Part shown: piece after piece, positions 52,750 through 62,003 of the stretch | Layout of the letters: the number at the start of each line of letters is the position of its first letter | How positions within the stretch are numbered: the stretch's first letter is position 1 | Source: Fibrella arboris | Lineage (GTDB): Bacteria; Bacteroidota; Bacteroidia; Cytophagales; Spirosomataceae | Assembly (NCBI RefSeq): GCF_041321095.1 | Contig: NZ_JBGGWE010000018.1 | Span: 1 to 64,000, forward strand | Length of the DNA: 64,000 nt | Direction of reading: 5' to 3' | The notes under the pieces: generated by a model | The model's database searches: none | The model's input: the letters and a program-made list of their open reading frames with translations, nothing else | What the model was told of the DNA's origin: nothing | Translations under genes and position numbers: made by a program

Positions 52750-54031
52750 GAATCCGTTACCTACGGATACACCTGATCCTTCCGAAGCGCCTGCGGCACG
52801 CAAATCGTTTCAGGAAGTCTTGAAAGATAAACGATTTTGGATGACAGCGCCCGTTCTGCTAATCGCTCTTGGATCGACTGCCTATTTTCTCATTGCCGGA
52901 ACAGAAGGTGAACAAAAACCTCTCATCAATAATGTAAACGCAACGATTCCGAACGCACAAACAGACAGCGTACCTAAGTCTAAGTTGGAACTGCAGGCAG
53001 CTGAACAGCGACAGGGGTTAAGTAGGCAGCCCACTGTAAACGGTATGCAAACAGGTGTTGTCTCTGCTCTACCTGAAGCAGCGCCCTCAACGGGTTTACC
53101 GGCTACGCTTGATCCCTACCTATATAAACAAAAAAAGATGCCCGAAGCAACTGATCCGGAATTTGCCGCGATGGACTCGCTGTATAACCCTTCGCCCCCT
53201 CCACTTCAAAACAGAACAGTTGGGAGATCTCGTTCAACCAATCGAGTTCGGGCTGTTTCCACTGGTTATACAGAAACGGCACTACCGGATGAATTTGACG
53301 ACGCGACCCTACCCAGACGGGATGTGCAGAAACAAGTAGACGACAGACAGCGACTTCTGGCTTTATTAACAGAGTACAAGCGGGATAAAGAAGCCAAAGC
53401 GGCGATTTCCCGGGAAGGAGAGCGGCCCCGTAAGGCGGAGTCTGGAGCTGTCGTCTCTACGCTGGGCGAAACCACCAATCGACGACTGAATGGTTTCTAT
53501 GGACTCTACACATCGGACCAGAAGGGGCAGCAGGAATCGGCTTTAACGGAAGACCTGGGCACCATCCGGGCGGTCATTCATCACGACCAGCAGATAAGCG
53601 ATGGAGGGCGGGTACAGCTACGTCTATTGGAACCGGTAACGCTTCGCGGTATTCTCATACCTGCCAACACATTAATTTTTGGGACGGGTAGTTTTGGGAC
53701 AGAACGTGTGAGTATCACGCTGAGTAATCTTCAGTACGAAGGACACATATTTCCAATCAAGCTAACTGTTCACGACATGGACGGAATGCCTGGCGTATTT
53801 GTGCCGAACGTACTGGCCGCGCAGGAAGGAAAACAAATCCTGGGGCAGACGATTAGCGGAGCTAACTACAATCTAAGTGGTGCTTCAGCCACCAGCGCCA
53901 AAGCTGCTGCGACAATGGCCGGCATATCGGCTGCACAATCGGGGCTATCTGGTGCCCGAAGTGTTCTTCAACGTAAGATTGTCCAGCAGAAAGCTACGCT
54001 GAAAGGAAACTATTATGTACTGCTCAAATGA
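52709..54031 (+). CDS. traM: TraM-like protein (VirB10 class)
   Basis: 440 residues. A short cytoplasmic part and one membrane helix (FWMTAPVLLIALGSTAYFLIA) precede a Pro/Gln-rich linker. The C-terminal barrel region has VRLRLLEPVTLRG-like GGRVQLRLLEPVTLRGILIPANTLIFGTG and YEGHIFPIKLTVHDMDG, the VirB10-like pattern of conjugative transposon TraM. It spans the periplasm between the inner and outer membranes. Confidence 0.88.
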   Translation: MNLTDPTQPEIYIENPLPTDTPDPSEAPAARKSFQEVLKDKRFWMTAPVLLIALGSTAYFLIAGTEGEQKPLINNVNATIPNAQTDSVPKSKLELQAAEQRQGLSRQPTVNGMQTGVVSALPEAAPSTGLPATLDPYLYKQKKMPEATDPEFAAMDSLYNPSPPPLQNRTVGRSRSTNRVRAVSTGYTETALPDEFDDATLPRRDVQKQVDDRQRLLALLTEYKRDKEAKAAISREGERPRKAESGAVVSTLGETTNRRLNGFYGLYTSDQKGQQESALTEDLGTIRAVIHHDQQISDGGRVQLRLLEPVTLRGILIPANTLIFGTGSFGTERVSITLSNLQYEGHIFPIKLTVHDMDGMPGVFVPNVLAAQEGKQILGQTISGANYNLSGASATSAKAAATMAGISAAQSGLSGARSVLQRKIVQQKATLKGNYYVLLK

Positions 54032-54057
54032 GTTTAGCCAGGTAATTACTGAAACGT

Positions 54058-55176
54058 ATGAAACGACTTATTTTTTCTGTTAGTGCGCTCCTCATCCTGT
54101 CGGGTCCGTCCATAGCGCAACGTAAACCAACGTATATCAAGCGGACGTATACGAAGTTGCTAACCAAGCGGGATGTACCTGCCCGATCTCCCGTCCCTGA
54201 TAGCCCTCCATTATTGGTTCAACAACAAGCGGTAAGTAAGCCTGACAGCACCGTTCGTGCCGGAAGTAGTTCCGCCATTAACTCTCCTGAAATAAAGCTG
54301 GTGTCGGCTTCAGGGGCTCCGCGCACGTCTCCGGAAGCCCTTATACAACCTCAGCATGTTATACGCTCGTACTACGTGGATTTAGCGTACAACAAAACAG
54401 TGTCGATCATCTTCCCAACAGCGGTACGGTCAGTCGACCTGGGAAGCCGCAGCATCATGGCCGACAAAGCGGCCGACGTTGAGAACGTACTGAAAGTAAA
54501 AGCTTCACAAATCGGCTTCAACGAGACCAACTTTTCGGTGATGACGACCGACGGTAAGTTCTATAGCTTTGTGGTTAATTACAATGAAACGCCAGCAGTC
54601 CTGGCCCTCAATCTAGCAGGTGCTGTAAATTCGAAACCAGTAAACCATAGCAACCAGGTTAACTTAAACGATCACACCCAATCCGTAAATGGAAGTGATG
54701 ACCGGGAAGGAACCATTCAATTTGCCGGGGTTAAAGCAACGCAGTCAGACATTGTTTATGCCAGCGATCGAATCCTTCGAAATCGGGGGCGGGGCAATCG
54801 CGGAGCTGAGGCCAACAAAATGGAAGCTCGTTTGCGTGGCCTATATGTGAAGGAGAACGTGCTTTACTACCGACTGGCCATTGAAAACGAATCAAATCTC
54901 AACTACGATATTGATTTTGTGCGTTACTTCATTGTAGATGGCAAAACAGCTAAACTGACGTCCCGTCAGGAAATTGAGCTACAACCAATCTATGTGCACA
55001 ACGAAGCTATCACGACGGTACGAGGGCATCAGAAAATTGAGCGAGTGTATGCCTTCCAGCGGTTCACCATCCCAAACAATAAGCAGTTGCTCATTATGAT
55101 TGGTGAACAGAATGGGGGGCGGGAGCTGTCCTTTCAAGTACAAAACAAGGATATCATGAAGGCACGACCATTATAG
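54058..55176 (+). CDS. traN: TraN-like DUF4138 protein (VirB9 class)
   Basis: 372 residues with a signal peptide (LIFSVSALLILSGPSIAQ), a Pro/Ser linker, and a conserved DUF4138 core (VIRSYYVDLAYNKTVSIIFPTAVRSVDLGSRSIMADKA). The C-terminal half (YYRLAIENESNLNYDIDFVRYFIVDGK) is also family-typical. It completes the channel core. No TraO, TraP or TraQ gene follows; the operon ends at a terminator. Confidence 0.88.
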   Translation: MKRLIFSVSALLILSGPSIAQRKPTYIKRTYTKLLTKRDVPARSPVPDSPPLLVQQQAVSKPDSTVRAGSSSAINSPEIKLVSASGAPRTSPEALIQPQHVIRSYYVDLAYNKTVSIIFPTAVRSVDLGSRSIMADKAADVENVLKVKASQIGFNETNFSVMTTDGKFYSFVVNYNETPAVLALNLAGAVNSKPVNHSNQVNLNDHTQSVNGSDDREGTIQFAGVKATQSDIVYASDRILRNRGRGNRGAEANKMEARLRGLYVKENVLYYRLAIENESNLNYDIDFVRYFIVDGKTAKLTSRQEIELQPIYVHNEAITTVRGHQKIERVYAFQRFTIPNNKQLLIMIGEQNGGRELSFQVQNKDIMKARPL

Positions 55177-55198
55177 GGCACCTACTATCAAAAAAAGT

Positions 55199-55223
55199 AA
55201 AGCTCCGTTTTAGGCGGAGCTTT
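55199..55223 (+). terminator. intrinsic terminator of the tra operon
   Basis: 9-bp perfect stem (AAAGCTCCG / CGGAGCTTT, 55199-55207 and 55215-55223) with a 7-nt loop, then T-rich sequence. It lies 22 bp after the TraN stop. Confidence 0.88.
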
Positions 55224-55241
55224 TTTCATTTATTCTATTCC

Positions 55242-55385
55242 TCACCGACGCCCTTGCTGTTGGCGCAGCTGCTGATTCATTTGGTCAATATCACGTTGCA
55301 ACTTATTGATGCGCTGCCGTTGTCGCTGCTGCACAAAGCCGCGAATGAAGAAAAACAGAAAGAAAACTACGAATCCCACTACCAT
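55242..55385 (-). CDS. small single-pass membrane protein
   Basis: A 47-residue frame with a hydrophobic N-terminal helix (VVGFVVFFLFFFIRGFV) and a Gln/Arg-rich amphipathic helix (QRQRINKLQRDIDQMNQQLRQQQ). The pattern suggests a real micro-protein of the DUF-type anchored coiled coil. The direction is opposite to the tra operon. From 55386 to 55620 nothing else could be supported. Confidence 0.5.
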   Translation of the reverse strand: MVVGFVVFFLFFFIRGFVQQRQRQRINKLQRDIDQMNQQLRQQQGRR

Positions 55386-55620
55386 CGCTCACACTCCTTT
55401 CTACCCGCCAAACGGATTTAAGTCTATTTAGCCGAAAGGTATAGTAAAGTGTAATGTTTGTCAAGTGGTAGCAGCGTGCAAACCTAATTATTAAGTAGAC
55501 CCCTGCTCCCTGCTGTATGTGCATTTATTTGATGTGTAGGTTATTTCGTTATTTGTATGCGGTTGATTTACTAATGCTTATTTCATTAGTTGTGAATGCG
55601 CCGTAGAATTTCCGAAAGTA

Positions 55621-55646
55621 TGTGGCCGGGCTAACGCCCGGCCACA
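55621..55646 (-). terminator. intrinsic terminator after ardC
   Basis: Perfect 11-bp inverted repeat (TGTGGCCGGGC / GCCCGGCCACA) with loop TAAC, 6 bp beyond the ardC stop. Confidence 0.85.
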
Positions 55647-55652
55647 CTCGTG

Positions 55653-56627
55653 TTAAGCCGCAACCACATCCTGCTCAATCTCTTCAGGTACGTCATTTAG
55701 TACATAATTGACGGCTTTCTGAGCCTGACCCGATGCCCGGAAAATCAGCGTTTTATCGCTCTTTAAAGCCGACAGCCAATTTTGCAGGTACGCGGCTGCA
55801 TTGGTCAAGAGCCGCTTGTCTGTCAGATCAAGGCCGCAATTGCTGGCCAGATAACAGGCTCCGATTTCGGCTGTTAATTCTTCTTTGGCGTATAACTCCC
55901 CACCAAACCCGTCAGAATGGACTAACTCCTCCCGGTTCAGCCGGTCGCGGTGTCCAGTTGAGTGAATCAGTTCATGAAACAATACGCAGTAATACGCTTC
56001 GAGGCAATCAAAAGCAGTAGGTCGGGGCATATTGACGACATCAAGCAACGGGCTGTAATAGGCACGGGCGGGATCAATATGCACAATTTCGGGTGCATTT
56101 GAATAAGCTGCATATACGGCATCACAGGCATTGTAGCTATACACTTCGTCAAGGACATCGGGTGTTTTCAACTCTGGCAAATCAATGGTTACCCCTTCTA
56201 CGTCGGCCACGTTGAAAACAAAATAATGCTTGAGGAGAGGAACGCCCACCTTTTTAGTTTTTGTCTCGCCCTTGGTGTTCGTTACTTCCTTTTCTTTTTC
56301 CAGAACGCTCCAGAAAACAACTAGATTACCCCGCGCACCTTTGCGAATATTACCGCCTAACTCTGTTGCCTGTTTGAACGTCAGAAAATAGGGGCGTTCA
56401 TAGCTAGCGCACCCTAGCAGTACGCTGTTTATGCCTGTATAGGGGCGTTTGCTAATGTAATTTTGGGCAACTTCTACCCGGCCATCTTGCAGGATACCCC
56501 ACCGTTTACGCCAGGGGATAAAGCCTTTTTCAAGTTCAGAAACGATGAGGTCAGTAACACGGGCGTATAGGTCGGACGCGGCCCCGGTCTTGCTGCCCCG
56601 CTGTGCGGAAGCCTTTGCATTTTGCAT
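55653..56627 (-). CDS. ardC: ArdC-like antirestriction protein with zincin metallopeptidase domain
   Basis: I chose ATG56627 because the bases upstream are the leader element; the frame is open to 56672. The 324-residue protein has an ssDNA-binding ArdC N-terminal domain (VTDLIVSELEKGFIPWRKRW, about 24-43, then NYISKRPYTGINSVLLG and FLTFKQATELGGNIRKGARG). A C-terminal peptidase-like domain has the HELIH zinc motif (218-222). ArdC proteins protect incoming plasmid DNA from restriction during conjugation. It has its own terminator and the shared promoter-plus-leader element, so it is likely one of the first genes expressed on entry. Confidence 0.9.
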   Translation of the reverse strand: MQNAKASAQRGSKTGAASDLYARVTDLIVSELEKGFIPWRKRWGILQDGRVEVAQNYISKRPYTGINSVLLGCASYERPYFLTFKQATELGGNIRKGARGNLVVFWSVLEKEKEVTNTKGETKTKKVGVPLLKHYFVFNVADVEGVTIDLPELKTPDVLDEVYSYNACDAVYAAYSNAPEIVHIDPARAYYSPLLDVVNMPRPTAFDCLEAYYCVLFHELIHSTGHRDRLNREELVHSDGFGGELYAKEELTAEIGACYLASNCGLDLTDKRLLTNAAAYLQNWLSALKSDKTLIFRASGQAQKAVNYVLNDVPEEIEQDVVAA

Positions 56628-56706
56628 TATACTCGCCCGAAGTAACACGTCGGTGCCGCGCAATGGGAACACTATAAAGATACGAAAACAGCGCTACCTA
56701 TACAAG
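56628..56706 (-). promoter_or_regulatory. promoter plus leader element, copy B (ardC)
   Basis: CTTG (56706-56703), 20 bp, TATCTTTA (56682-56675), then the leader with TTGCGCGGC, CCGACGTGTTACTTCGG and GGGCG before ATG56627. Over the leader it differs from copy A only at a few bases around 56662-56668 and in the last bases before the start. Confidence 0.82.
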
Positions 56707-56828
56707 ATAATTACCTGATCTTTAGCCCTTTATATTAAATATCTGCACCCTTTCATCAACTACTTTTGTAGTGAATTCTTGTGTGCACTAAACGTGCAAT
56801 ATCGTGGTTCGTGAAGGTGAGCGTGTTG

Positions 56829-56917
56829 GCAGGTTATCGCCCATAGGCGATGTCCTGCTTCCAATTAGTTCGTTCGGCACACAGCCCGACAATAGGAGGG
56901 AGGGGAGCCGAACGAAC
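56829..56917. ncRNA. structured non-coding segment (two tandem hairpins)
   Basis: Between ardC and the methylase/helicase terminator there are two strong inverted repeats. The first (56829-56858) has outer GCAGG/CCTGC arms, a 2x2 internal loop and inner ATCGCC/GGCGAT arms closed by a 4-nt loop. The second has GTTCGTTCGGC (56868-56878) and GCCGAACGAAC (56907-56917) flanking a 28-nt purine-rich loop with AGGAGGGAGGGG. The strand and role are unknown: it could be an RNA, a single-strand initiation site, or an oriT/oriV component. A 96-residue frame across it looks spurious. Confidence 0.45.
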
Positions 56918-56938
56918 CTTGTAGAGCAAATTTTGTAT

Positions 56939-56962
56939 GTAGGCCGGGCATGCCCGGCCTAC
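56939..56962 (-). terminator. intrinsic terminator after the methylase/helicase gene
   Basis: Perfect 11-bp inverted repeat (GTAGGCCGGGC / GCCCGGCCTAC) with a 2-nt loop, 13 bp beyond the stop. The core GGCCGGGC/GCCCGGCC is the same as in the ardC terminator. Confidence 0.8.
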
Positions 56963-56975
56963 TATGTTACTTTTC

Positions 56976-59900
56976 TTACTCTGCCAATACCGCTTCGACT
57001 TCTGGCTCTGATTCGGCCAACATGGCTTCCTGTAGTTCGGCAATCTCCGTTTCCAACTGAGAAAATTTTTCGCTGTTGCGAAACGGTTCATTAACCTTTT
57101 GCAGAAAAGCCGCTTCATCGGCTCGGGCTCGTTCAATTCGTTGCTGACATTGCGTGGGTAAGTGCGCAGCATGAGCCACCGACTGGCGTAGCGACTGAAA
57201 CAAGCCGGGACCGCTCATTACTTCGCCCCGCAAACTGCTTCCCCATTGGTAGACAAATACGTACTCGTTCCGAAATGAAAATGGGTCCTGCCGAATCTCG
57301 CCGGTCAATGTCAGTGGTAACCCGTTTACCGTAACGATTGCCTGAGGTGTCAACCGACGTTTTAGCTGGCCGCGCATTTTGTCCAACAGGTGTTGCACCG
57401 GGCCACCAAACTTTTCGGCATAGGTTTCGCCCTCAATTATTACCTCATTCACCCGATACTGTTCTTCATCTATGACAAACCGGGTTTTCAGTATAGCACT
57501 CTCTGCCTGGAGCGTTGGCAGTAGTGGCACCTGCACTGACAACGTACGCCGGGCGCGTTCTACCTGCATCTGAGCATCCAAAACGCCCCGTTGCCAGTTC
57601 TTACGAGCGGTCAGCAATCGAGATAAATCAAGTTGTTTGGCAGCATAGGCTAAGGCATACTGACTGCCCGAAAGAGTAGCCATCATCTGGTCGAACGACA
57701 TAGCGGCAAAATCATCATCAGCCGAAATGTCACTCATACCCTCGTCTGTAAGGTGCCCTTTAAGCACCTGATTGATGAACTTTTGTTTGATTGCCAATCG
57801 TCCGTAGGCAGTCGCATCGAGTGTTTTATCAACGCCGTAGGTAAGAATTTCAATTGGCATATTCCAGGCGGCATGTGCGTTACCCTGACGGATGATGCGC
57901 CCATTGCGTTGCTCAAAATCGGTCGGGCGGTTGGGCGCGTCAAGGTGATGCAAGCCAACTAACCGTTCCTGCACGTTAACCCCAACGCCCATTCGCTCGG
58001 ACGTACCCAGCATTACCCGAACTTCACCCGTTCGGACTTTGGCAAAAACCCCTTCTCGTTTATCTGCTTCGGCGGGGCAAACGGCCACCTCGCAGGCCGG
58101 AATACCTTCGGAAACCAGTTTCATTTTTAGGTCGTCAAAGAGATTAAAACGAGCCCCAACATATAGTCGCTCATCTTCATCAGTAAATAAGTTTGCCGGT
58201 GACTGGTATACGTCGGCAAAAACCAACTGAGTACCCTTATATGAATCTGAGAGCCGATACAGCCGTAGAATCTCCGATGCGGCTCTGTTTAGCTTTGAGC
58301 CTGGCTCGTCTTCGTTTCTGGCGTTCAACAAGCGAATGTCTAACGTAGCTTTTCTGGCCTGTCCAAATAGTACCAACGGCAAATGGCTGTTCTCCCGCTT
58401 CTCACAGCCTGTTAATCCCTCAAACCACCGTAGCCGTTCACGAATCGCGTCTAACTCAGCCTGTACGCCTTCGGTCTGCTGTAGTACGATTTTCGTAAAT
58501 CCACCGTCTTTCAGCGTCGGCAATGTTTGGTCCCTCTGAAACTCGACTACATCATCATTTAGCACCACGTCAACATGAGCGCGGTATAATTCTGACAACT
58601 GACGGACATTGACAAACCGGGCAAACCTTGAAACAGCTTTAAACTGGCCGGTAGTCGTTAACTCGAATGAGGCAATTAGCTGTCCGAAGGCTCCGGCGAA
58701 TTGGTCAAATGTGGCAATCCGTGCTTCATCCAGGCGGTCAGGGGCGATGAACCGGAGCATCGTCCATGCCTCGGCCATTGTGTTGCTAATGGGCGTTCCC
58801 GTAGCCAGGACAACCCGCCCTTGCCTGGCCTGTACTGAGCGGCATTTAAACATCGCGCTCAATGCATCCTCCGAACCTGCCGGGTCAATGCCTTTGATGC
58901 CGCGCCGGGACGTAAAAAAGCCTAATCGCTTGTACTTGTGGCATTCATCCAGAAACAGCGCGTCGATACCCAATTCATCAAAAGACAGGATATTATCTTT
59001 TTTTCGGTCGGCTTGCCGGAGTCTCCGGGCTTCTAACCGAAGCCGTAATTCATTGAGCCGCTTTACCAATGATTTCTTGCTCTTTTCTTGGCGGGACGCT
59101 GCGGCAACGGCAGCTTCTACCCGGTCTATTTCCTCCTGTAAAAAAGCCTGTTCGCTGGCCGGATCGTCGGGAATCAGTTTGAGAAAACTTTGTGGAATAA
59201 TAATCCCGTCGAAGTGGTTGGTCGCAATTCGTTGCAGGAACCGTTTGCGTCCCGATGCCTCCAAATCGCTCCGTTGTGGCACATACACAACTGCCGACGG
59301 GTATAACAGCCGCCAACTGCGGGCCACATCGTCAATCGTTGAGTTTTGTACGACTAACATAGGTTTGCGAGCAATACCTAGCCGTTTCAACTCCATTGCG
59401 CCGGTAATCATCGTGTAGGTTTTTCCGCTACCTACGGCATGGGCCAACATCGTATCCTGAATCTTGATGCGCTCAACTGCCCGAAACTGGTGGTCACGTA
59501 ATGAAATGGCGGGGTTAGCATTTGGGTACTGGCCGAACGATGGCCGAGCAAAACGCCGGGGAACATGCGTATTATACAGGCGGTTAAACGTCTCTTCAAT
59601 GACAGGTTCGTAATGCTGTCGGGCAAAATCAACGAACAGTTCATTCAAACGTTCCTGCGCGGCAATCGCTTGGCTCGTTGCTTCTACGTCGCGAACGGAA
59701 CGTTCTTTACCATCTTGGGTAATGGTTTTGGTAATTACTACACTCCGGCTATTTAAGGCAGACTCAATCAATTGCAGAGCGGTTCGGTTTGACGTACCCA
59801 ACGACTGGTTCAACGACGAATAGAAATAGATTGGCGCTTCAATCTCGTACTGTCGGCTCCGATTATTGTAGCTAGCCGTTACTTCGGGCAGTTGTAAGGT

Positions 59901-62003
59901 CTCCTGAATAAATCGGGTTACTAATTCATCCGGCAACCACACCGACCCTAAACCAAAGGATATTAACGCGGCCGGAATCGTCGGAGGAACGATCTGTTCC
60001 AAAGCGTACACATTGGCCTGATAAATCGGCTTGTGACGGGCTTTCTCTTCGGCTATGGCTAATTTCTGCCGAATGTTACCGGATAAGTACGCATCCCGGT
60101 CAATCAGACTGCCCGTTACAGGGTCAATGAATCCCAAACCGGCGGCTAATAACTGTTCAGTTACCTCAGCAACCGACAATCTAAGCCAACCTGTAATAGC
60201 CGGTAATGTCAAGCTCCCATGAAACCACATTGACAGATTCACCGCATCGGTTATGGACGCTGCCGAATTAGGATAGGAGAGGGCTACGTTTACCCGCTCC
60301 CGGAAAATGGTCGCTTTTTGTAGAACCTGTTTCCCGTTAACTTTTTCAGGAACTTCTAACGCCTGAACACGGCTGAATTGACCATCAAACGTTTCCAAGA
60401 ATGACAGATAACGATTACCAGTCAACGGACCAAAGAAGGCAATAAACTCGTCGTATAGTGTGTTGAGGTGGGTACGCAACACGGCAACCTCCCAATCGTC
60501 TTTTCCTTCCCGTTCGGCCTCTAACAAGCCCGTCAACGTATCGCGGAGCCGAATGTATTGCCGGATAATAGTTGCCTGACTGTACGACCGGCCTTTTATA
60601 CGTACAACGCCTGGATATAAATCAGCAAGTTGATTTCCGGCTGGCTGCTTCCTCGGTTGTCCGTCATGACTCGCTGATAAAAAGCCCCTCGGTAGTTGGT
60701 TGATGGCATTGCCTAACCGATCTGTCAACTCGGACGGGTCTTCTAAGTAAAGGGTTGGCCGGTCCGCTCGGTACAACCCGCCCTTACCTACTTCATCGGC
60801 CCAAACCATTTCACCAAGCATCAAATCTGGCCGCCCAGCAAAGTATTCGTTTACGTACAGGTTGTTGGTCACTTCCTCGCCTTCTTCCTGCACGGTTCGG
60901 CTCCGGACGCTGACGGTTCGCTCAAACGAATGGCCGGCAAACTGACGGTTCACTCCTTCGCGCCGTTGTAAAAACAGCACATCGGTCGTTACGCTCGTAC
61001 CGCTGTGACTCTCGAACGCGCACGATGGTAAACGGATGGCCCCAACCAATTCCGTTTCAGCCTGACGGGTCAACCATTGCCGAAACTCCGCTCCGCCCTG
61101 ATCGAGTGTACCCGACGAGGTAATTAGTGCCAACAAACCACCCGGCTTTACCAACCGCGCCGATTTGCCAATGAAATAGTTATGAATCGGATAGGCCGAT
61201 ATATCTGAGTTCTGCCGGTCATAGACACTGTAGGCCCCAAAAGGTACATTACCAATAACCAGGTCAAACGAGCCGTTAGTTAGATCAGCTTGCTCAAACC
61301 CGCCTATCTCGACGGTAGCATCCGGGTACAGTGATTGCAAAATAAGCCCGGCAATAGGGTCTTTTTCAACGGCTACCCATTCAGCGCGGTCATTTACCGA
61401 AGGGGGCGCAAAGCCCACAAAATGCCCGATGCCTGCGCCTGGCTCCAAAATGCGACCACCTGAAAAGCCGAATTGGTCAACGGCTTGCCAAACAGCGGTA
61501 ATGAGGGTAGGGGGTGTATAAAAAGCCGTTAAGCATGAAGCGGCTGCGGCTTGCCGTTCCTCCATCGTCAGCACTTCGTCAATAACCGACGAGTAGCGGC
61601 TACTTTCCTCAAACGCAGATGCCAAACCACCCCAGCCCGAAAACTGCACCAATATACCTTTCTCGTCGGTAGTAGCTTCCAGGCTCTCTTTGGCAAGGTG
61701 CCTGGCTAACTGGATGGCTTTAACGTTAGCCTTTATACGTTCGCTCACCGTCCGGGTATGGAACATATCAGCGGACAGTCGGCAATTCCGCCTGTTTAAC
61801 CCCGACTCTAAACCAGAATACGGTAAAATGACATTGGGTTTGTCGCTCAGCGTGTCACTTAGCAAAAGACACCCTTGGCTGTCTCTGGATTGCGATAAAG
61901 TCAGCGAATTGGCAGACGAGACAAGCCCGAACAGACTAAGCTGGATACAGTTGGGCGGGCTGACCTGCATACGGTCAGCGGGGATATGTCGGCGTTGACG
62001 CAT
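56976..62003 (-). CDS. large N6-adenine methylase-like/SNF2-type helicase fusion protein
   Basis: A 1,675-residue protein. Residues about 85-270 form an N6-methyltransferase-like domain: SAM motif LEPGAGIGHF (186-195) and catalytic-type GNVPFG (251-256), a variant of (N/D)PP(Y/F). After a long helical region, a superfamily 2 helicase follows: Walker A AHAVGSGKT (about 854), DECH box (about 1018), ATGTPISNT, and the C-terminal NVQERLVGLHHLDAPNRPTDFEQRNGRIIRQGN. Proteins of this architecture are common on Bacteroidota plasmids and in phage-like antirestriction settings, but their function is not established. ATG62003 is set by the leader element, which ends just upstream. Confidence 0.82.
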   Translation of the reverse strand: MRQRRHIPADRMQVSPPNCIQLSLFGLVSSANSLTLSQSRDSQGCLLLSDTLSDKPNVILPYSGLESGLNRRNCRLSADMFHTRTVSERIKANVKAIQLARHLAKESLEATTDEKGILVQFSGWGGLASAFEESSRYSSVIDEVLTMEERQAAAASCLTAFYTPPTLITAVWQAVDQFGFSGGRILEPGAGIGHFVGFAPPSVNDRAEWVAVEKDPIAGLILQSLYPDATVEIGGFEQADLTNGSFDLVIGNVPFGAYSVYDRQNSDISAYPIHNYFIGKSARLVKPGGLLALITSSGTLDQGGAEFRQWLTRQAETELVGAIRLPSCAFESHSGTSVTTDVLFLQRREGVNRQFAGHSFERTVSVRSRTVQEEGEEVTNNLYVNEYFAGRPDLMLGEMVWADEVGKGGLYRADRPTLYLEDPSELTDRLGNAINQLPRGFLSASHDGQPRKQPAGNQLADLYPGVVRIKGRSYSQATIIRQYIRLRDTLTGLLEAEREGKDDWEVAVLRTHLNTLYDEFIAFFGPLTGNRYLSFLETFDGQFSRVQALEVPEKVNGKQVLQKATIFRERVNVALSYPNSAASITDAVNLSMWFHGSLTLPAITGWLRLSVAEVTEQLLAAGLGFIDPVTGSLIDRDAYLSGNIRQKLAIAEEKARHKPIYQANVYALEQIVPPTIPAALISFGLGSVWLPDELVTRFIQETLQLPEVTASYNNRSRQYEIEAPIYFYSSLNQSLGTSNRTALQLIESALNSRSVVITKTITQDGKERSVRDVEATSQAIAAQERLNELFVDFARQHYEPVIEETFNRLYNTHVPRRFARPSFGQYPNANPAISLRDHQFRAVERIKIQDTMLAHAVGSGKTYTMITGAMELKRLGIARKPMLVVQNSTIDDVARSWRLLYPSAVVYVPQRSDLEASGRKRFLQRIATNHFDGIIIPQSFLKLIPDDPASEQAFLQEEIDRVEAAVAAASRQEKSKKSLVKRLNELRLRLEARRLRQADRKKDNILSFDELGIDALFLDECHKYKRLGFFTSRRGIKGIDPAGSEDALSAMFKCRSVQARQGRVVLATGTPISNTMAEAWTMLRFIAPDRLDEARIATFDQFAGAFGQLIASFELTTTGQFKAVSRFARFVNVRQLSELYRAHVDVVLNDDVVEFQRDQTLPTLKDGGFTKIVLQQTEGVQAELDAIRERLRWFEGLTGCEKRENSHLPLVLFGQARKATLDIRLLNARNEDEPGSKLNRAASEILRLYRLSDSYKGTQLVFADVYQSPANLFTDEDERLYVGARFNLFDDLKMKLVSEGIPACEVAVCPAEADKREGVFAKVRTGEVRVMLGTSERMGVGVNVQERLVGLHHLDAPNRPTDFEQRNGRIIRQGNAHAAWNMPIEILTYGVDKTLDATAYGRLAIKQKFINQVLKGHLTDEGMSDISADDDFAAMSFDQMMATLSGSQYALAYAAKQLDLSRLLTARKNWQRGVLDAQMQVERARRTLSVQVPLLPTLQAESAILKTRFVIDEEQYRVNEVIIEGETYAEKFGGPVQHLLDKMRGQLKRRLTPQAIVTVNGLPLTLTGEIRQDPFSFRNEYVFVYQWGSSLRGEVMSGPGLFQSLRQSVAHAAHLPTQCQQRIERARADEAAFLQKVNEPFRNSEKFSQLETEIAELQEAMLAESEPEVEAVLAE

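Noticed and set aside
56804..57094. 96-codon plus-strand frame across the structured gap
   Set aside because: It runs antisense into the 3' end of the methylase/helicase gene and through two hairpins; no promoter, RBS or motif.
58609..59418. 269-codon plus-strand frame inside the methylase/helicase gene
   Set aside because: Antisense to a well-conserved helicase region; composition is Arg/Ser-rich and it has no motif.
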